From Acetobacter oryzoeni (GTDB lineage: Bacteria; Pseudomonadota; Alphaproteobacteria; Acetobacterales; Acetobacteraceae): DNA of 64,000 nucleotides. Position numbers and translations under genes: made by a program. Position 1 is the first letter of the stretch. Each line of letters starts with the position of its first letter. Of this stretch, positions 10,061 to 19,600 are shown in pieces. The notes below the pieces were generated by a model. The model saw only the letters and a program-made list of their open reading frames with translations. It was not told the origin of the DNA and ran no database searches. The stretch covers positions 68,759-132,758 of the forward strand of contig NZ_CP042810.1 of assembly GCF_004014775.2 (NCBI RefSeq). The letters run 5' to 3'.

Positions 10061-10375
10061 TCACCTGTGATGCCATCGGGGCTTGTTTCGATCTCGCGAT
10101 GGAAAATCAGGGGGTGCTATCCAAAGTCGGGCCTTAGCCGTGCGATGCTGTGTCCAACCAAGATCCCTCAAAGCGCAAGCAACATCGCGCTGCTCATCGG
10201 ATCGGATTGGTCTTTTATAGAAGAGAACGTGTTCTGCAATCACATTGAGTGGCAGACCTGCCTTCCGGTATTCGTCATGAACCTGGATCATCCGGCCTGA
10301 TGTCAGCTGCGGAAGAAGGTCATCCAGTGTCAATGCATCAGACCAGAAGGATGTCCGGGCAAACAGCAATTCCAT
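10061..10375 (-). CDS. Small hypothetical protein, possible C-terminal remnant of a replication/virulence-type protein
   Basis: 104 codons in a gap between two large genes. The segment VACALRDLGWTQHRTAKARLWIAP resembles the winged-helix tail found at the end of phage primase and VapE-like proteins, and LLPQLTSGRMIQ could be part of the same domain. There is no Walker A and no full domain, and no strong ribosome binding site was found. It could be a gene fragment left by recombination. The similarity is by eye and weak. Confidence 0.3.
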   Translation of the reverse strand: MELLFARTSFWSDALTLDDLLPQLTSGRMIQVHDEYRKAGLPLNVIAEHVLFYKRPIRSDEQRDVACALRDLGWTQHRTAKARLWIAPPDFPSRDRNKPRWHHR

Positions 10376-10659
10376 GAGTGAACCGCCTAGGGATTGGCGG
10401 AGACGTCCGTTTCCAAAGAAATTCCACCCAAAATCGGACCGACCGGTTTCCCCCCTGATCTGCCTGTCAGCTCAGTGACGCAGGAGCAGACAGGCAGTAA
10501 TCGCCTCATAGCCGACACCCAAACGGGCGTGACGGTCCGCCGAAAGCCGACGTTGTTATGTGAAGCTCTATGAAGCGTGTTTGGTATATTCGAGATAAGC
10601 GGCTCTCGGATCATGAATAAGCAATATCTTCCGTTCCTGATGAGTGCGAGGCATTCGTC

Positions 10660-13600
10660 CTAACCTCGGCCAACTTTCTTGGGACGGGATACTTTTGTTC
10701 TCTTTGTCCGGCGCCGCGGTTTGACAGATGCGATGGCACGCTCCTTTGACCGGATTTCGGCCAAGTCGTAAAAATGGCCTTTAATCCAGTCTGCCAGATA
10801 ATCCCGCGCCCGTTGGGCAAGATGATCGCCGGCACGGGCATACTTCGCGAGTTCGGCATCAATGATGTGAAGAACTGCTTTCCAGTCGTCGGATCGCGAC
10901 CGCACCAGTTGCGCCAGCAACCTGCTGATGGCACGACTTTGCTGCCATGATGGCAGATTCAGCCTCCATACCCCCCTCATGGTGTCGACCGAAATGGCGA
11001 TGTGCGAAGGCATATGAGCATTGAGGCCACCGATGAACTGGATAGCCGCATTGAACAATGCGAACGCTCGTGGATCTTCTAATGCGAGCATCTGGAGTAA
11101 CGTTTGGGCGTCTAGGCTGAGATGGCCGTGGCGCATTGCCCCAAGCATGCCAACGCCGACCAGATACTGGTCGCGTGTGATCTGGCCGTCCTTTGCAAAG
11201 ACGTTCAGGACAACCTGGAGCCAAGCCCCGCCCTTGACGCCCTGACTGGCTGCATATTGGCGTAGATTCAAATCTTCTGAGAGGATGATGACATCCGCGG
11301 TTCGTGCAAGGTTGATAGGATCGAATATTTCCTTCGACCCAAAATTGTCGAGAAGCTTATCCAGCCGAACGTCGAGCGACCCGTCGACCGGCAGGATATC
11401 ACAAAGGTCATGGAGGTCCTTGATGATTGCGTTCACCCATTCCAGTCGCTTCTCCGTCTCCTCGGGACTATGGACCTGCCGACATGCCTGTTCGCCGTCG
11501 AAACTCATGGTCATGAATTCGCGGCCACGGTTGCTCTCGATCTTCGCCCTCAGCTCGATCATTTCGTCCATGGTTGAGCGCGCGATGCACAGCCTTCCGA
11601 AATAGTCCTTTGCTGCCTGGAGATGCCCCAGTTCATGCAGTTGCCAGAGGGTCAATGTGTCAAGCGCAACACCTTTGCCGCGCGCCTGGCGCACGAACAT
11701 CGTGGCTTCTTTGTACTCGTCAGTTGCACCGATACAGGTGCGGAGATTTGTTCCGGTTCGCGTCAGATATTCGGCCAGTTGAAGGACCGACCGATTAGAG
11801 GATGCCGCAATGGCCGCTAGAGGGATAGGATGGGACGTGTAGATGGCAGCGACCACGCCATCCTTGTCCTGAAGGGAGCGCACCACATCGAGGATCGGCT
11901 GTATGTCGCCGTCTTTTATACTCATCTCGAACAGCGATCGCGCATCTGGGAACTGGGCCGCGTGTTTCGCCATGATATCGTGGAGCAGCCAGATATATTT
12001 GTGCTTGAGCTCTTTTATCCTGTAACGCTTCGAAACACCGATTTTCGCAGGGATTTCGATTACTTCGTTGACAGATTTCCCCATCAGAGCAACTGCCAAG
12101 GGATGGTCCAAAGCAAACCGGTCAATCCCGACAATCTCTTCATCGCCGATGATGCCGGTGACATCCCTGGCGCCGTCCAACCCTTCAAGGTCGAACCAGA
12201 AGTCAGTCTGTGCTGGGCCTGCCCGACCAATTGGAGAAGGCAGAGCCTCGTTCATGAGGATGATTGAAGGATAGGAGGATACGATGTTTTCATCGTGCCT
12301 ATTGGTTGCGGCCACCCTATAGGCAAGTCGTAGCGCCCGCATGGTTTCACCTGCGCGGCGATGCCAGTAAGCGAGCCGCATGAGGTCGTTGGGAGACCCG
12401 TCTGCCGTGTCGTCATTGATGCCAGCGACTAAATCTCGGGCTTCGTCTTCCTTATTGGCGCGTACCAGCGTGCGCGATAGCAGGAGAATGGCGCGCAGAT
12501 CACTCGGCATTGCAGAAATCGCTGAGCGAAGGTAGTGCTCTGCAGTTCCTAGATCGCCTCGATTGTACTCAGCCGCGCCAGCCAGCCGCGCATAGAGCGG
12601 AAGAGCGATCACCTGTGGGGCAAGCGATTGATAGAAAGGCGATGTCCTCGCCTGCGTTGGCGCGTTTGCGAAGGCGTGGGCAAGCCAAGCCAGCGGCTCT
12701 GACGGCCGGTCTACACCAACAAACCCATCGAGTACGCCAATGATGTCTTCCCATGCCTCACGCAACAGCGAGAGCTGGGCGAACATCACCCTGTCTGAAT
12801 AGCTTGTCGCCGGCGTGATAAGCGATCGCGTCTTCTCTGCCATCGCTCCAAGCGCTTCAGGTCTCGCTATCCGATAAATATCCGCCACAGCGATATGGGC
12901 CCCGACACCCAGCGGCCAGCGTTCGAGGAGTTGCTCGACATCTTCGTCAAGGTTTGCGCCCATCTTACCAGCATGCCGCGCGCGAAATACCAACACGTCG
13001 AAAAGCTGGCGCGCAGGAATCGGCAGTCTTTCGCGACGCTCGTTGGTCGCCTCCTTGACGACTTCCGCCCATTCGTGGAGGTTAGAAAGCGCTACAAGCA
13101 GTGGAAGGACCGCATTGTCGGGGAGGAGAGCACTGCGGAGGAGGCGTTTCGCCTCGGCAAATTCTTCGAGATCGATAGCCACCCATGCCGCGGCCAGCGC
13201 AGCATCTGGATCCTTGGTTCCAGTCGCCAGAACCTGGTCTGCAATACGTTTCGCCTGCTCAAGATCTCCTAGCGCCCGGTAGGCGGTTACGAGATTATAC
13301 CCAACCATGCACCAATCGGGTTCAGCCGCATGCTCAAAGTGACGAACCTCATCCCAATGGCGCTGTAGCAGTTCCGAACCCTCGCGAAGCTTGATCCGTC
13401 GATCGACCGGAACACGGCCGAGGCGTTCGACGACGTCGCCGGAAAGAGCTTCGTCGACCAGAGCATCACCGGCCATCCGAATAGAATTACCATCTTGAGG
13501 GAAGCGTTCGAGCGTTTCGGCAGCCAGGGTCCACCAGCTTCCCGGGGTGCCTTTCTGACGAAGGTAGTTGATGCGGTGGATGCGAACGTTATGGTCGTCC

Positions 13601-14631
13601 AGAAGATCCGGCGAGACGATTGCCATGGGGTCTCGCTCGACACTGTCCATCGCTGCCACCTGGAATGCGAGCCCGGCAGCGCCAACATTACTAGCATCCT
13701 CGGCGAGTGTATCCTCTGCGAACGTCCATGCACCCGCCAAATCTCCCTGGATGGTGAGTGAGAGGATCCTGTTCGCTCGCGAGCGTGGATCTGTCGGATT
13801 GAGGGCATAGGCTTCATCGAGAAGAGGGGCGGCATCGATTTCGTCGCCGAGCTTCATCCGGGCGATGGCGATATTGACCTTGACCCGCGCGCGGATTGAT
13901 ACTGCGTTCTTCTCGTTGAGCGTACTATCGAGCGCTTGGAGTAATTCTAACGCGGTCCGCGGCCTTCCCGCGTTCAGCATGTCGCGATATTGGTCGATCT
14001 GTGCATCGAGATGCTGATCGAATGCACTGCGGGCCGTATCTATTGGCCCGATCGCAATCGTCGTGCGGATCTCCGCCAGATATTGTAGTGTCTGGTCATT
14101 CTGAGCGCGGATCTCCGCCTGCCCCGACAGCGTCTCGCTTCCGAGCTCAAGCAGGCGATTGGTCGATGCGCTGTAATCAGGATCGAAGGCCGCAAGCGCC
14201 TTCGGGTCGTTTCTGATCTTTTCCTGAAGGGTGTCCCAGCCCCAGACCTGAATGTCGACTGTGCGGCCAAGCTTCGCCTGTTCTTGGGCCAACTTGGTTG
14301 CAAGAAAATCGTAAGCGGCCTCGTCGGTCGCGGTGGTGACGATATAGAATTCCGTTAGTGCCGGTTCGATACTCATCGCTTGGTCGACCTCCTTGCGGAT
14401 CGTCGTTTCGGTGAGCTTCGCGCCACGGGTGACGAGTTTGCACTGGATGCCGACCGGCTGGCCTGGATCGCGGTCGCGCTTGCCAATCAGATCGAGGCCA
14501 AACTGCTTCTTGCCTCGCGTACCCACAAACTTGACGTTTGGATCATTGAGAAGCCCCGCGAAAAGCTGAATACAGTTGCTTTCAAAAACCTTGTCGTCGG
14601 TCGGGATATTGATGATCGTCGAGGAAGCCAC
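10660..14631 (-). CDS. Mrr-like restriction nuclease / TPR array / PIN-domain protein
   Basis: 1323 aa. Residues 1-110 form a PD-(D/E)XK nuclease domain with the Mrr-type residues visible: Glu17, Asp47 in QFGLDLIG, and Gln63-x-Lys65 in GIQCK. Then about 800 residues of helical repeats with TPR character follow (for example AKRIADQVLATGTKDPDAAL and GDLGTAEHYLRSAISAMPSD). Near residue 980 a PIN-like domain starts: LDTLTLWQLHELGHLQAA with its acidic residue, then STMDEM, and later VIILSEDLNLRQYA. The protein ends in a very basic tail. A DNA-cleaving domain, a TPR sensor-type array and an RNase fold in one chain suggest a self-contained immune effector. It is divergent (about 480 bp gap) from the gene pair at 15.1-20.5 kb. 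Confidence 0.8.
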   Translation of the reverse strand: MASSTIINIPTDDKVFESNCIQLFAGLLNDPNVKFVGTRGKKQFGLDLIGKRDRDPGQPVGIQCKLVTRGAKLTETTIRKEVDQAMSIEPALTEFYIVTTATDEAAYDFLATKLAQEQAKLGRTVDIQVWGWDTLQEKIRNDPKALAAFDPDYSASTNRLLELGSETLSGQAEIRAQNDQTLQYLAEIRTTIAIGPIDTARSAFDQHLDAQIDQYRDMLNAGRPRTALELLQALDSTLNEKNAVSIRARVKVNIAIARMKLGDEIDAAPLLDEAYALNPTDPRSRANRILSLTIQGDLAGAWTFAEDTLAEDASNVGAAGLAFQVAAMDSVERDPMAIVSPDLLDDHNVRIHRINYLRQKGTPGSWWTLAAETLERFPQDGNSIRMAGDALVDEALSGDVVERLGRVPVDRRIKLREGSELLQRHWDEVRHFEHAAEPDWCMVGYNLVTAYRALGDLEQAKRIADQVLATGTKDPDAALAAAWVAIDLEEFAEAKRLLRSALLPDNAVLPLLVALSNLHEWAEVVKEATNERRERLPIPARQLFDVLVFRARHAGKMGANLDEDVEQLLERWPLGVGAHIAVADIYRIARPEALGAMAEKTRSLITPATSYSDRVMFAQLSLLREAWEDIIGVLDGFVGVDRPSEPLAWLAHAFANAPTQARTSPFYQSLAPQVIALPLYARLAGAAEYNRGDLGTAEHYLRSAISAMPSDLRAILLLSRTLVRANKEDEARDLVAGINDDTADGSPNDLMRLAYWHRRAGETMRALRLAYRVAATNRHDENIVSSYPSIILMNEALPSPIGRAGPAQTDFWFDLEGLDGARDVTGIIGDEEIVGIDRFALDHPLAVALMGKSVNEVIEIPAKIGVSKRYRIKELKHKYIWLLHDIMAKHAAQFPDARSLFEMSIKDGDIQPILDVVRSLQDKDGVVAAIYTSHPIPLAAIAASSNRSVLQLAEYLTRTGTNLRTCIGATDEYKEATMFVRQARGKGVALDTLTLWQLHELGHLQAAKDYFGRLCIARSTMDEMIELRAKIESNRGREFMTMSFDGEQACRQVHSPEETEKRLEWVNAIIKDLHDLCDILPVDGSLDVRLDKLLDNFGSKEIFDPINLARTADVIILSEDLNLRQYAASQGVKGGAWLQVVLNVFAKDGQITRDQYLVGVGMLGAMRHGHLSLDAQTLLQMLALEDPRAFALFNAAIQFIGGLNAHMPSHIAISVDTMRGVWRLNLPSWQQSRAISRLLAQLVRSRSDDWKAVLHIIDAELAKYARAGDHLAQRARDYLADWIKGHFYDLAEIRSKERAIASVKPRRRTKRTKVSRPKKVGRG

Positions 14632-15109
14632 GCGTCGGTTTTTCCGTTGCCCTATAGAGAAATTTGGGACTTATGCGTCATTCCCAAGCCAAAAATTGGG
14701 AGTCAGTTTACGCTGAAAGCGGCTATTTCTACAACCGCGCCTTCTACACTGAATGGAGTAAGTTCGGTCGATCGTCGCCATGAGCGTTGACGCTCCGTAG
14801 GGCTTCTTTCGGTCATTTCCTCCCAATAACCGACATTCCGCTTCCTCCGCTTAAGCGCCGATCTGCTAAATGAATTTGAAGCAGACAGGCGGAAGGCGCC
14901 TCGTTGGCGACATTCGAGACGATAAATTGCCTTCCCGAAACCGGACATTATTTCGCCGTGCATGCCCATCCCAGACGGTAGTGCCCATGCTATCCTGGCT
15001 TCAACGCGCAAGATAGGCTCCACGTATTGACGTAGCACCCGAATCCGGTATCAGAATGTCTCAAGAATCCTTTGAAATTTGGGCTTTAGCGGCACCAGTC
15101 AGGAGTGAG
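14632..15109. other. Divergent intergenic region with repeat remnants
   Basis: This is the promoter region for the two divergent defence-like transcription units. It contains decayed repeat pieces (GACATTCCGCTTCC near 14833 and CCCGAAACCGGACATT near 14938). No specific operator could be recognised. Confidence 0.35.
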
Positions 15110-16222
15110 ATGACGCCGATCGGCGCGCGACTGGTCGTTATGCTCAGCGATGAGCGGCAGCGCATGGCTAACGAGTGGTTCTGCAAATGGCACTATATCA
15201 GTGGTTCGATGCCAGTCGAAATCGAAAGCTTTAATGGGAGGCCGATTCGTTATGGTGGGATTCGTTATACAGGAGTTCCCCAAACGATCTACAGGCAGAC
15301 CATTCAACATTATCTCGCCAAGAAGATCTGCGAGGTGTTTTACGGTATCGAAGATGAGATATTACGATACCCGTTTGCGATCCGTGACCAGGCGCTTTCA
15401 GAAGCAAAGTCGTTTATCACTGATTTTGCGCAACAAATTCGTCATGAGGCGGTCGAGAAGGACCGGATACTGCAAGGTGACGGTTTTAAATTTCCACAGC
15501 GACAGGATATAGGGGAGTGGGTTGGTTCCCAGCCACAGGATATCGCTGCTCGGGTTGACCAGTTGCGACGGATCTATTGCGACGTCATGTCAGAAGTCGG
15601 AGGTAACAACATGGTCTTTGGTAGCATGGCAAAAGATAAAGTTACCCTAGTAAAGCATAGCGGTGAAGTGATTCGTAAAGACATCCCTGCTTCGGTAAGC
15701 TCTCACCAGATCACCATGTTCGCCGCCGATTTGCCAATCGAGGTAGGAGACCATTTTTTGCGGGAACTACCAAGCAAACTGGTCGAAGATTTTATCGTCG
15801 TTGATCCTGGTTATCATAGTGGCGTTGCCAGCATACCGCCACATTTCCAAACGAAAGTCCGGCGTAGTGATGCGCCAGTGGCGACGCCGCAGACCGTGAT
15901 CGCGACCTTTCATGGCGCGAATTCCCGACTCAACATCAATTCTGTCGACAATTCGTTCAATGTGGCGTCCGACATCACGCCGGCGCAGGTCAAAGACCTC
16001 GTGGCGCAGATCCGTGCAGCGGCTCCGGGTCTGCCAGCAGCCCAGAGGTCAGGAATTGAGTCATCACTCGCCGAACTTGAATCCGAGGTTAACTCTGCTA
16101 CGCCTTCGGCCTCCAAACTACGCGCAACATTGGTTTCGCTAAGGTCCGTCGTGGAGGGTGCCTCCGGCAATCTAGTCGCAGCCGGTATCGGCTCGCTTAT
16201 CAGCAAACTTCTCGGCGGATAA
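15110..16222 (+). CDS. Protein of unknown function upstream of and co-directional with the CHAT protease gene
   Basis: About 370 aa from the ATG at 15110, which has AGGAG just upstream; the frame also permits an ATG at 15056 (388 aa). I do not recognise a named family. A central block reads HQITMFAADLPIEVGDHFLREL and continues LVEDFIVVDPGYH. A short polar stretch, SRLNINSVDNSFNVAS, joins it to a C-terminal helical domain of about 90 residues ending in GIGSLISKLLGG. Asn/Ser-rich linkers of that style precede small adaptor domains in several bacterial signalling and defence proteins, so a sensor/adaptor role for the downstream CHAT protease is possible. That is inference. There are no transmembrane segments and no recognisable catalytic motif. 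Confidence 0.7.
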   Translation: MTPIGARLVVMLSDERQRMANEWFCKWHYISGSMPVEIESFNGRPIRYGGIRYTGVPQTIYRQTIQHYLAKKICEVFYGIEDEILRYPFAIRDQALSEAKSFITDFAQQIRHEAVEKDRILQGDGFKFPQRQDIGEWVGSQPQDIAARVDQLRRIYCDVMSEVGGNNMVFGSMAKDKVTLVKHSGEVIRKDIPASVSSHQITMFAADLPIEVGDHFLRELPSKLVEDFIVVDPGYHSGVASIPPHFQTKVRRSDAPVATPQTVIATFHGANSRLNINSVDNSFNVASDITPAQVKDLVAQIRAAAPGLPAAQRSGIESSLAELESEVNSATPSASKLRATLVSLRSVVEGASGNLVAAGIGSLISKLLGG

Positions 16223-16640
16223 TCGCTGATATCGGTCTCAACTTATGGGCCCGCCTCCAGCCAATGACGTCAGTGTCTGATTCAGACATAAGAGAGCAGA
16301 CAACCTTTGGGTGATAGACGGTTCCCGATACTGCATGGTAGCGCACGGGGATTTGAGGCAATATCAAGCGCATTGGGAGATTGACGTTTGGCTACTCTGT
16401 AATAAATGTCAGCTTTCAGACGGCCTTACATTTCTTTCGAACGGCTGAAGTGGGGGCACACGAAGTTAAACAAACGGCAAGAGACATCACTTGGGCGCTC
16501 CAAAGTGGCCAGACTGCTCTCGCCCTCACGACAGCCGTTTCGATGGATATCTTGTCTTTCCGAAAACGGACATAGCTGCATAGCAGTCTCGAATATCCAG
16601 TCAGGCTGGTGTTTTCGACTATCTCCTATATTCAATAAAG
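16223..16640. other. Intergenic gap between the unknown gene and the CHAT gene
   Basis: About 420 bp without a gene. It holds a decayed GTCCG-type repeat piece (GTCTTTCCGAAAACGGACAT near 16554) and a second piece near 16405. The gap is long for an operon, so the CHAT gene may have its own promoter. Confidence 0.35.
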
Positions 16641-19600
16641 ATGACTCAAGGCACTCGAAATGATGAGGAGACACCGGTTCCTATGGACAGAAGTGATCTC
16701 AATGCTATTGCAAAGAAAATTCTGGCATTCATCGCTGAATGCCCAGACGTAAGAGGTGGTGCGGACATCTATTGCCTTGATTTTGCGACTGCCCAAGAAC
16801 GTTCCGGCATATTATTGGCTGTTTTGTCCGGCGTGTCTGACGAAAAAGAACAGCCGTTAATTCAGCGCTATCTTGTCATTGCGCCGCCAGGCGCCGACAT
16901 CGAAGAATGGCAGAAAGCCATATGGGCGCAGTTTTCGACCACGTTTGCATTTTTAGCAAAACGCAAGATGGAAGAACGTGAAGCTGACTTGCGACGTTCG
17001 ATGCTCCAAGTTGTAGTGGCAGATGATCTACGCCATGAAACGGTAATAACGTTGTTGGCCGCACAGTCTGATCGGACTGCTGTCATCGTGACGAATGCTG
17101 CGGGCTACCGTGACGAAAGCGTCAAGAGTTTTGTTACACCAAATGCTTCGAAATTGCTTCTTTCGGAGGACGTGTGGGTTCCGCAAGTGCATGCCTTGGC
17201 TGTTGCTGCGACCGAAACAGCCAAGGATCGCCAAGTCTATGTAGCGATCGACACGGGAAAATTTTCACCAACCAGAACGGAATTGCAGCACTTGTTGGCA
17301 TCAATTGATGCCTGTGGAGTGATGGGGGCATGCGGTATTGACGACCCTGAGACGGTCTTGGCGCAGCACGTAGACCGATGGGATAAATGGATCACTGAAG
17401 GGCGGTTGGGTGTTGCGCTAAAAGATGTCGAAGCTCTGCCAACGAAATTCGATTCTCAAAAGCCGTTTCTTCGAATCCAGCTAATGAGCCGCGCTGGGCG
17501 CAACTTAGACGCGCTCGCGTCCATCCGTGAGGAAGTAGAGATCGACCGCAATTTGGACGCTCGGTCCCGAACAAAGCTCGCACGAATAGCACAACATGCG
17601 AATGCTTCGGCCTTGGCAATAAAACTGCTCGAACCGGCGATCGCACAACTCGACAACCTTGGATTGCTCACAAGCGCGCTGGATACAGCTCAAGACGCTA
17701 ATGCCCCGAAATTGGTCACACAAGCCATTGAAAGGCTGACTTCCTTATATCCGGAAAGTGCCATTGTCCGCGAATTTCGGATCAATGAATTACTCGCCGA
17801 TCGCGACTATTCAGGGGCAGCGCTATTTGCCAGAAATCACTGCACCGATCGAAGCACTTTTTTCTATGAGACTCTTGGACAATACTTGTCTGTTTCTAAC
17901 GTCCCTGATTACCGTAGCCTTATTGATAAGGCTGATGGTGACGTGCCGCTCTCTGAATCATTCCGTATGGCATGCGTGAATGATGCTTTAAACAGATCAC
18001 TGCCTGTACATGCATTCGATTTGGTATTGCCTCTACCTAAGGCGAGTCAGCAAGCTAAATATGGCGAACAATTGCTGCTGCGAACCTTAAGATTCATTCT
18101 ATTAGAAAAAGCTAAGATTGGTACTTGGCCCGTTAATGAAGACCGCTTCGCTGACGCGGTGATCGTCCTTATAACGAGGCTCGCCGCAGACCCCGCACGC
18201 CATGAGCTCAGAATCGGACTGATAGAATTGCTTCAGCCCGCTGTTGCAGGGACGACTGGACTGGCGTTTGCGACATTTATCGTACTTCGACTCAGTGCCA
18301 AGCCGATTACAATTAACAAGATAGCCTTACCAGGTAAAGCAGATCCAGCTTGGCTAATAGGAAAAGATGTTTTCCTTCAAGGCGCTTTTTCTTGGATGGC
18401 CTCGGAACAACCGATGGTGTTAGGCCGGCTTCCATTGCCCATAGACTTGCTAAAGGAGCCAGCCGACGAGGTTCTCTCAGCAATTGCAAAGTTTCTGACC
18501 TATGGACCTATTAGTGGCGATGGCGACGATGATGTAATAAAATCATGGCTAGGACTTGGCTGTGCCGTAGCGCCTTATAGCTCATATCCCGATTATGACC
18601 TTCGTCTCATTCGCCTCGCCGCTGGAAAATTCGCCAACGTGGGTGCAGGTCAAGTGGCACGCGACTTGGCGGAGCAAGCTCTTTCCGCTAGCTACGGGAC
18701 CGCAAGACGCCGTCGACTGGGCTGGTTCGCGATGGCTGACACCTATGCGCGACAGGGGAACGTAATTGAGGCGCTCATTGCAATGGCGTGTACATTTGCG
18801 GCGGATACTGAAGGCGACGCGGAAGAGATATATCAAGAGTTCACATGTTTAGCGCGGATCCTGCGTGATTGCCAGCTTCCAGACGATGCTCGGGAAGCGG
18901 TCGCTCAGGCCCGCGTAATGCTCGGCGTAATAGGGTTGACGGAGCAGTTTGGTCTACAACTTGATACGCTTGAATTGCAGATTCGGCAGCGTCAGCTTGA
19001 TGCTTGCGGTGGTGCAGGCTTCGAAGCGTTGTTGGCTGATGCGATCGAGCACGGTCGGGACGTTCTGCGTCGGGGGGGAGAAAGCGTGCCGCCTGGCGTT
19101 CTGTTGGGGCAACTGCTTCGGATCGCACGTCTTCATGACATTCCTGTTGCCGACGACGTTGACGCGGTGATGAAGGGTTTGCGGGAAAGGGCTGGAGGAG
19201 GCTTTGACGGGCTCGTGGAAACAATAACAGCGGTGCGTCCTACGAAAAACCAATTACTCCTTGTCGCCCGCAACGGGGGCGTCGGGCGTTACTCGGACGA
19301 CGTTGGCTTCGATACACGTGGAAGCGCTTTGCTTGCTAGCAGAGCGTTAAGTAGTAGTGAGTTTCTTTCTGATCCCATAGGCACCTCTTTTGCGCTTGAT
19401 CTGTTGGCGGATCGAGGCGTTGCCTTGCCAGGTTGGGATGAAGCCGCCGTGCCGCCTGATCTTCCGGGCACGATAGAAAAGAGCGCGGAAATCGCACGGC
19501 AGATATCGCTGACGGGTGTGAACGTTGTTCAGGTTGGGTTTGACGAAGAAGGTCACCTAATACGTGTCAGCACGGTTGGTGGTGTAGTCGGCGAACCGGT

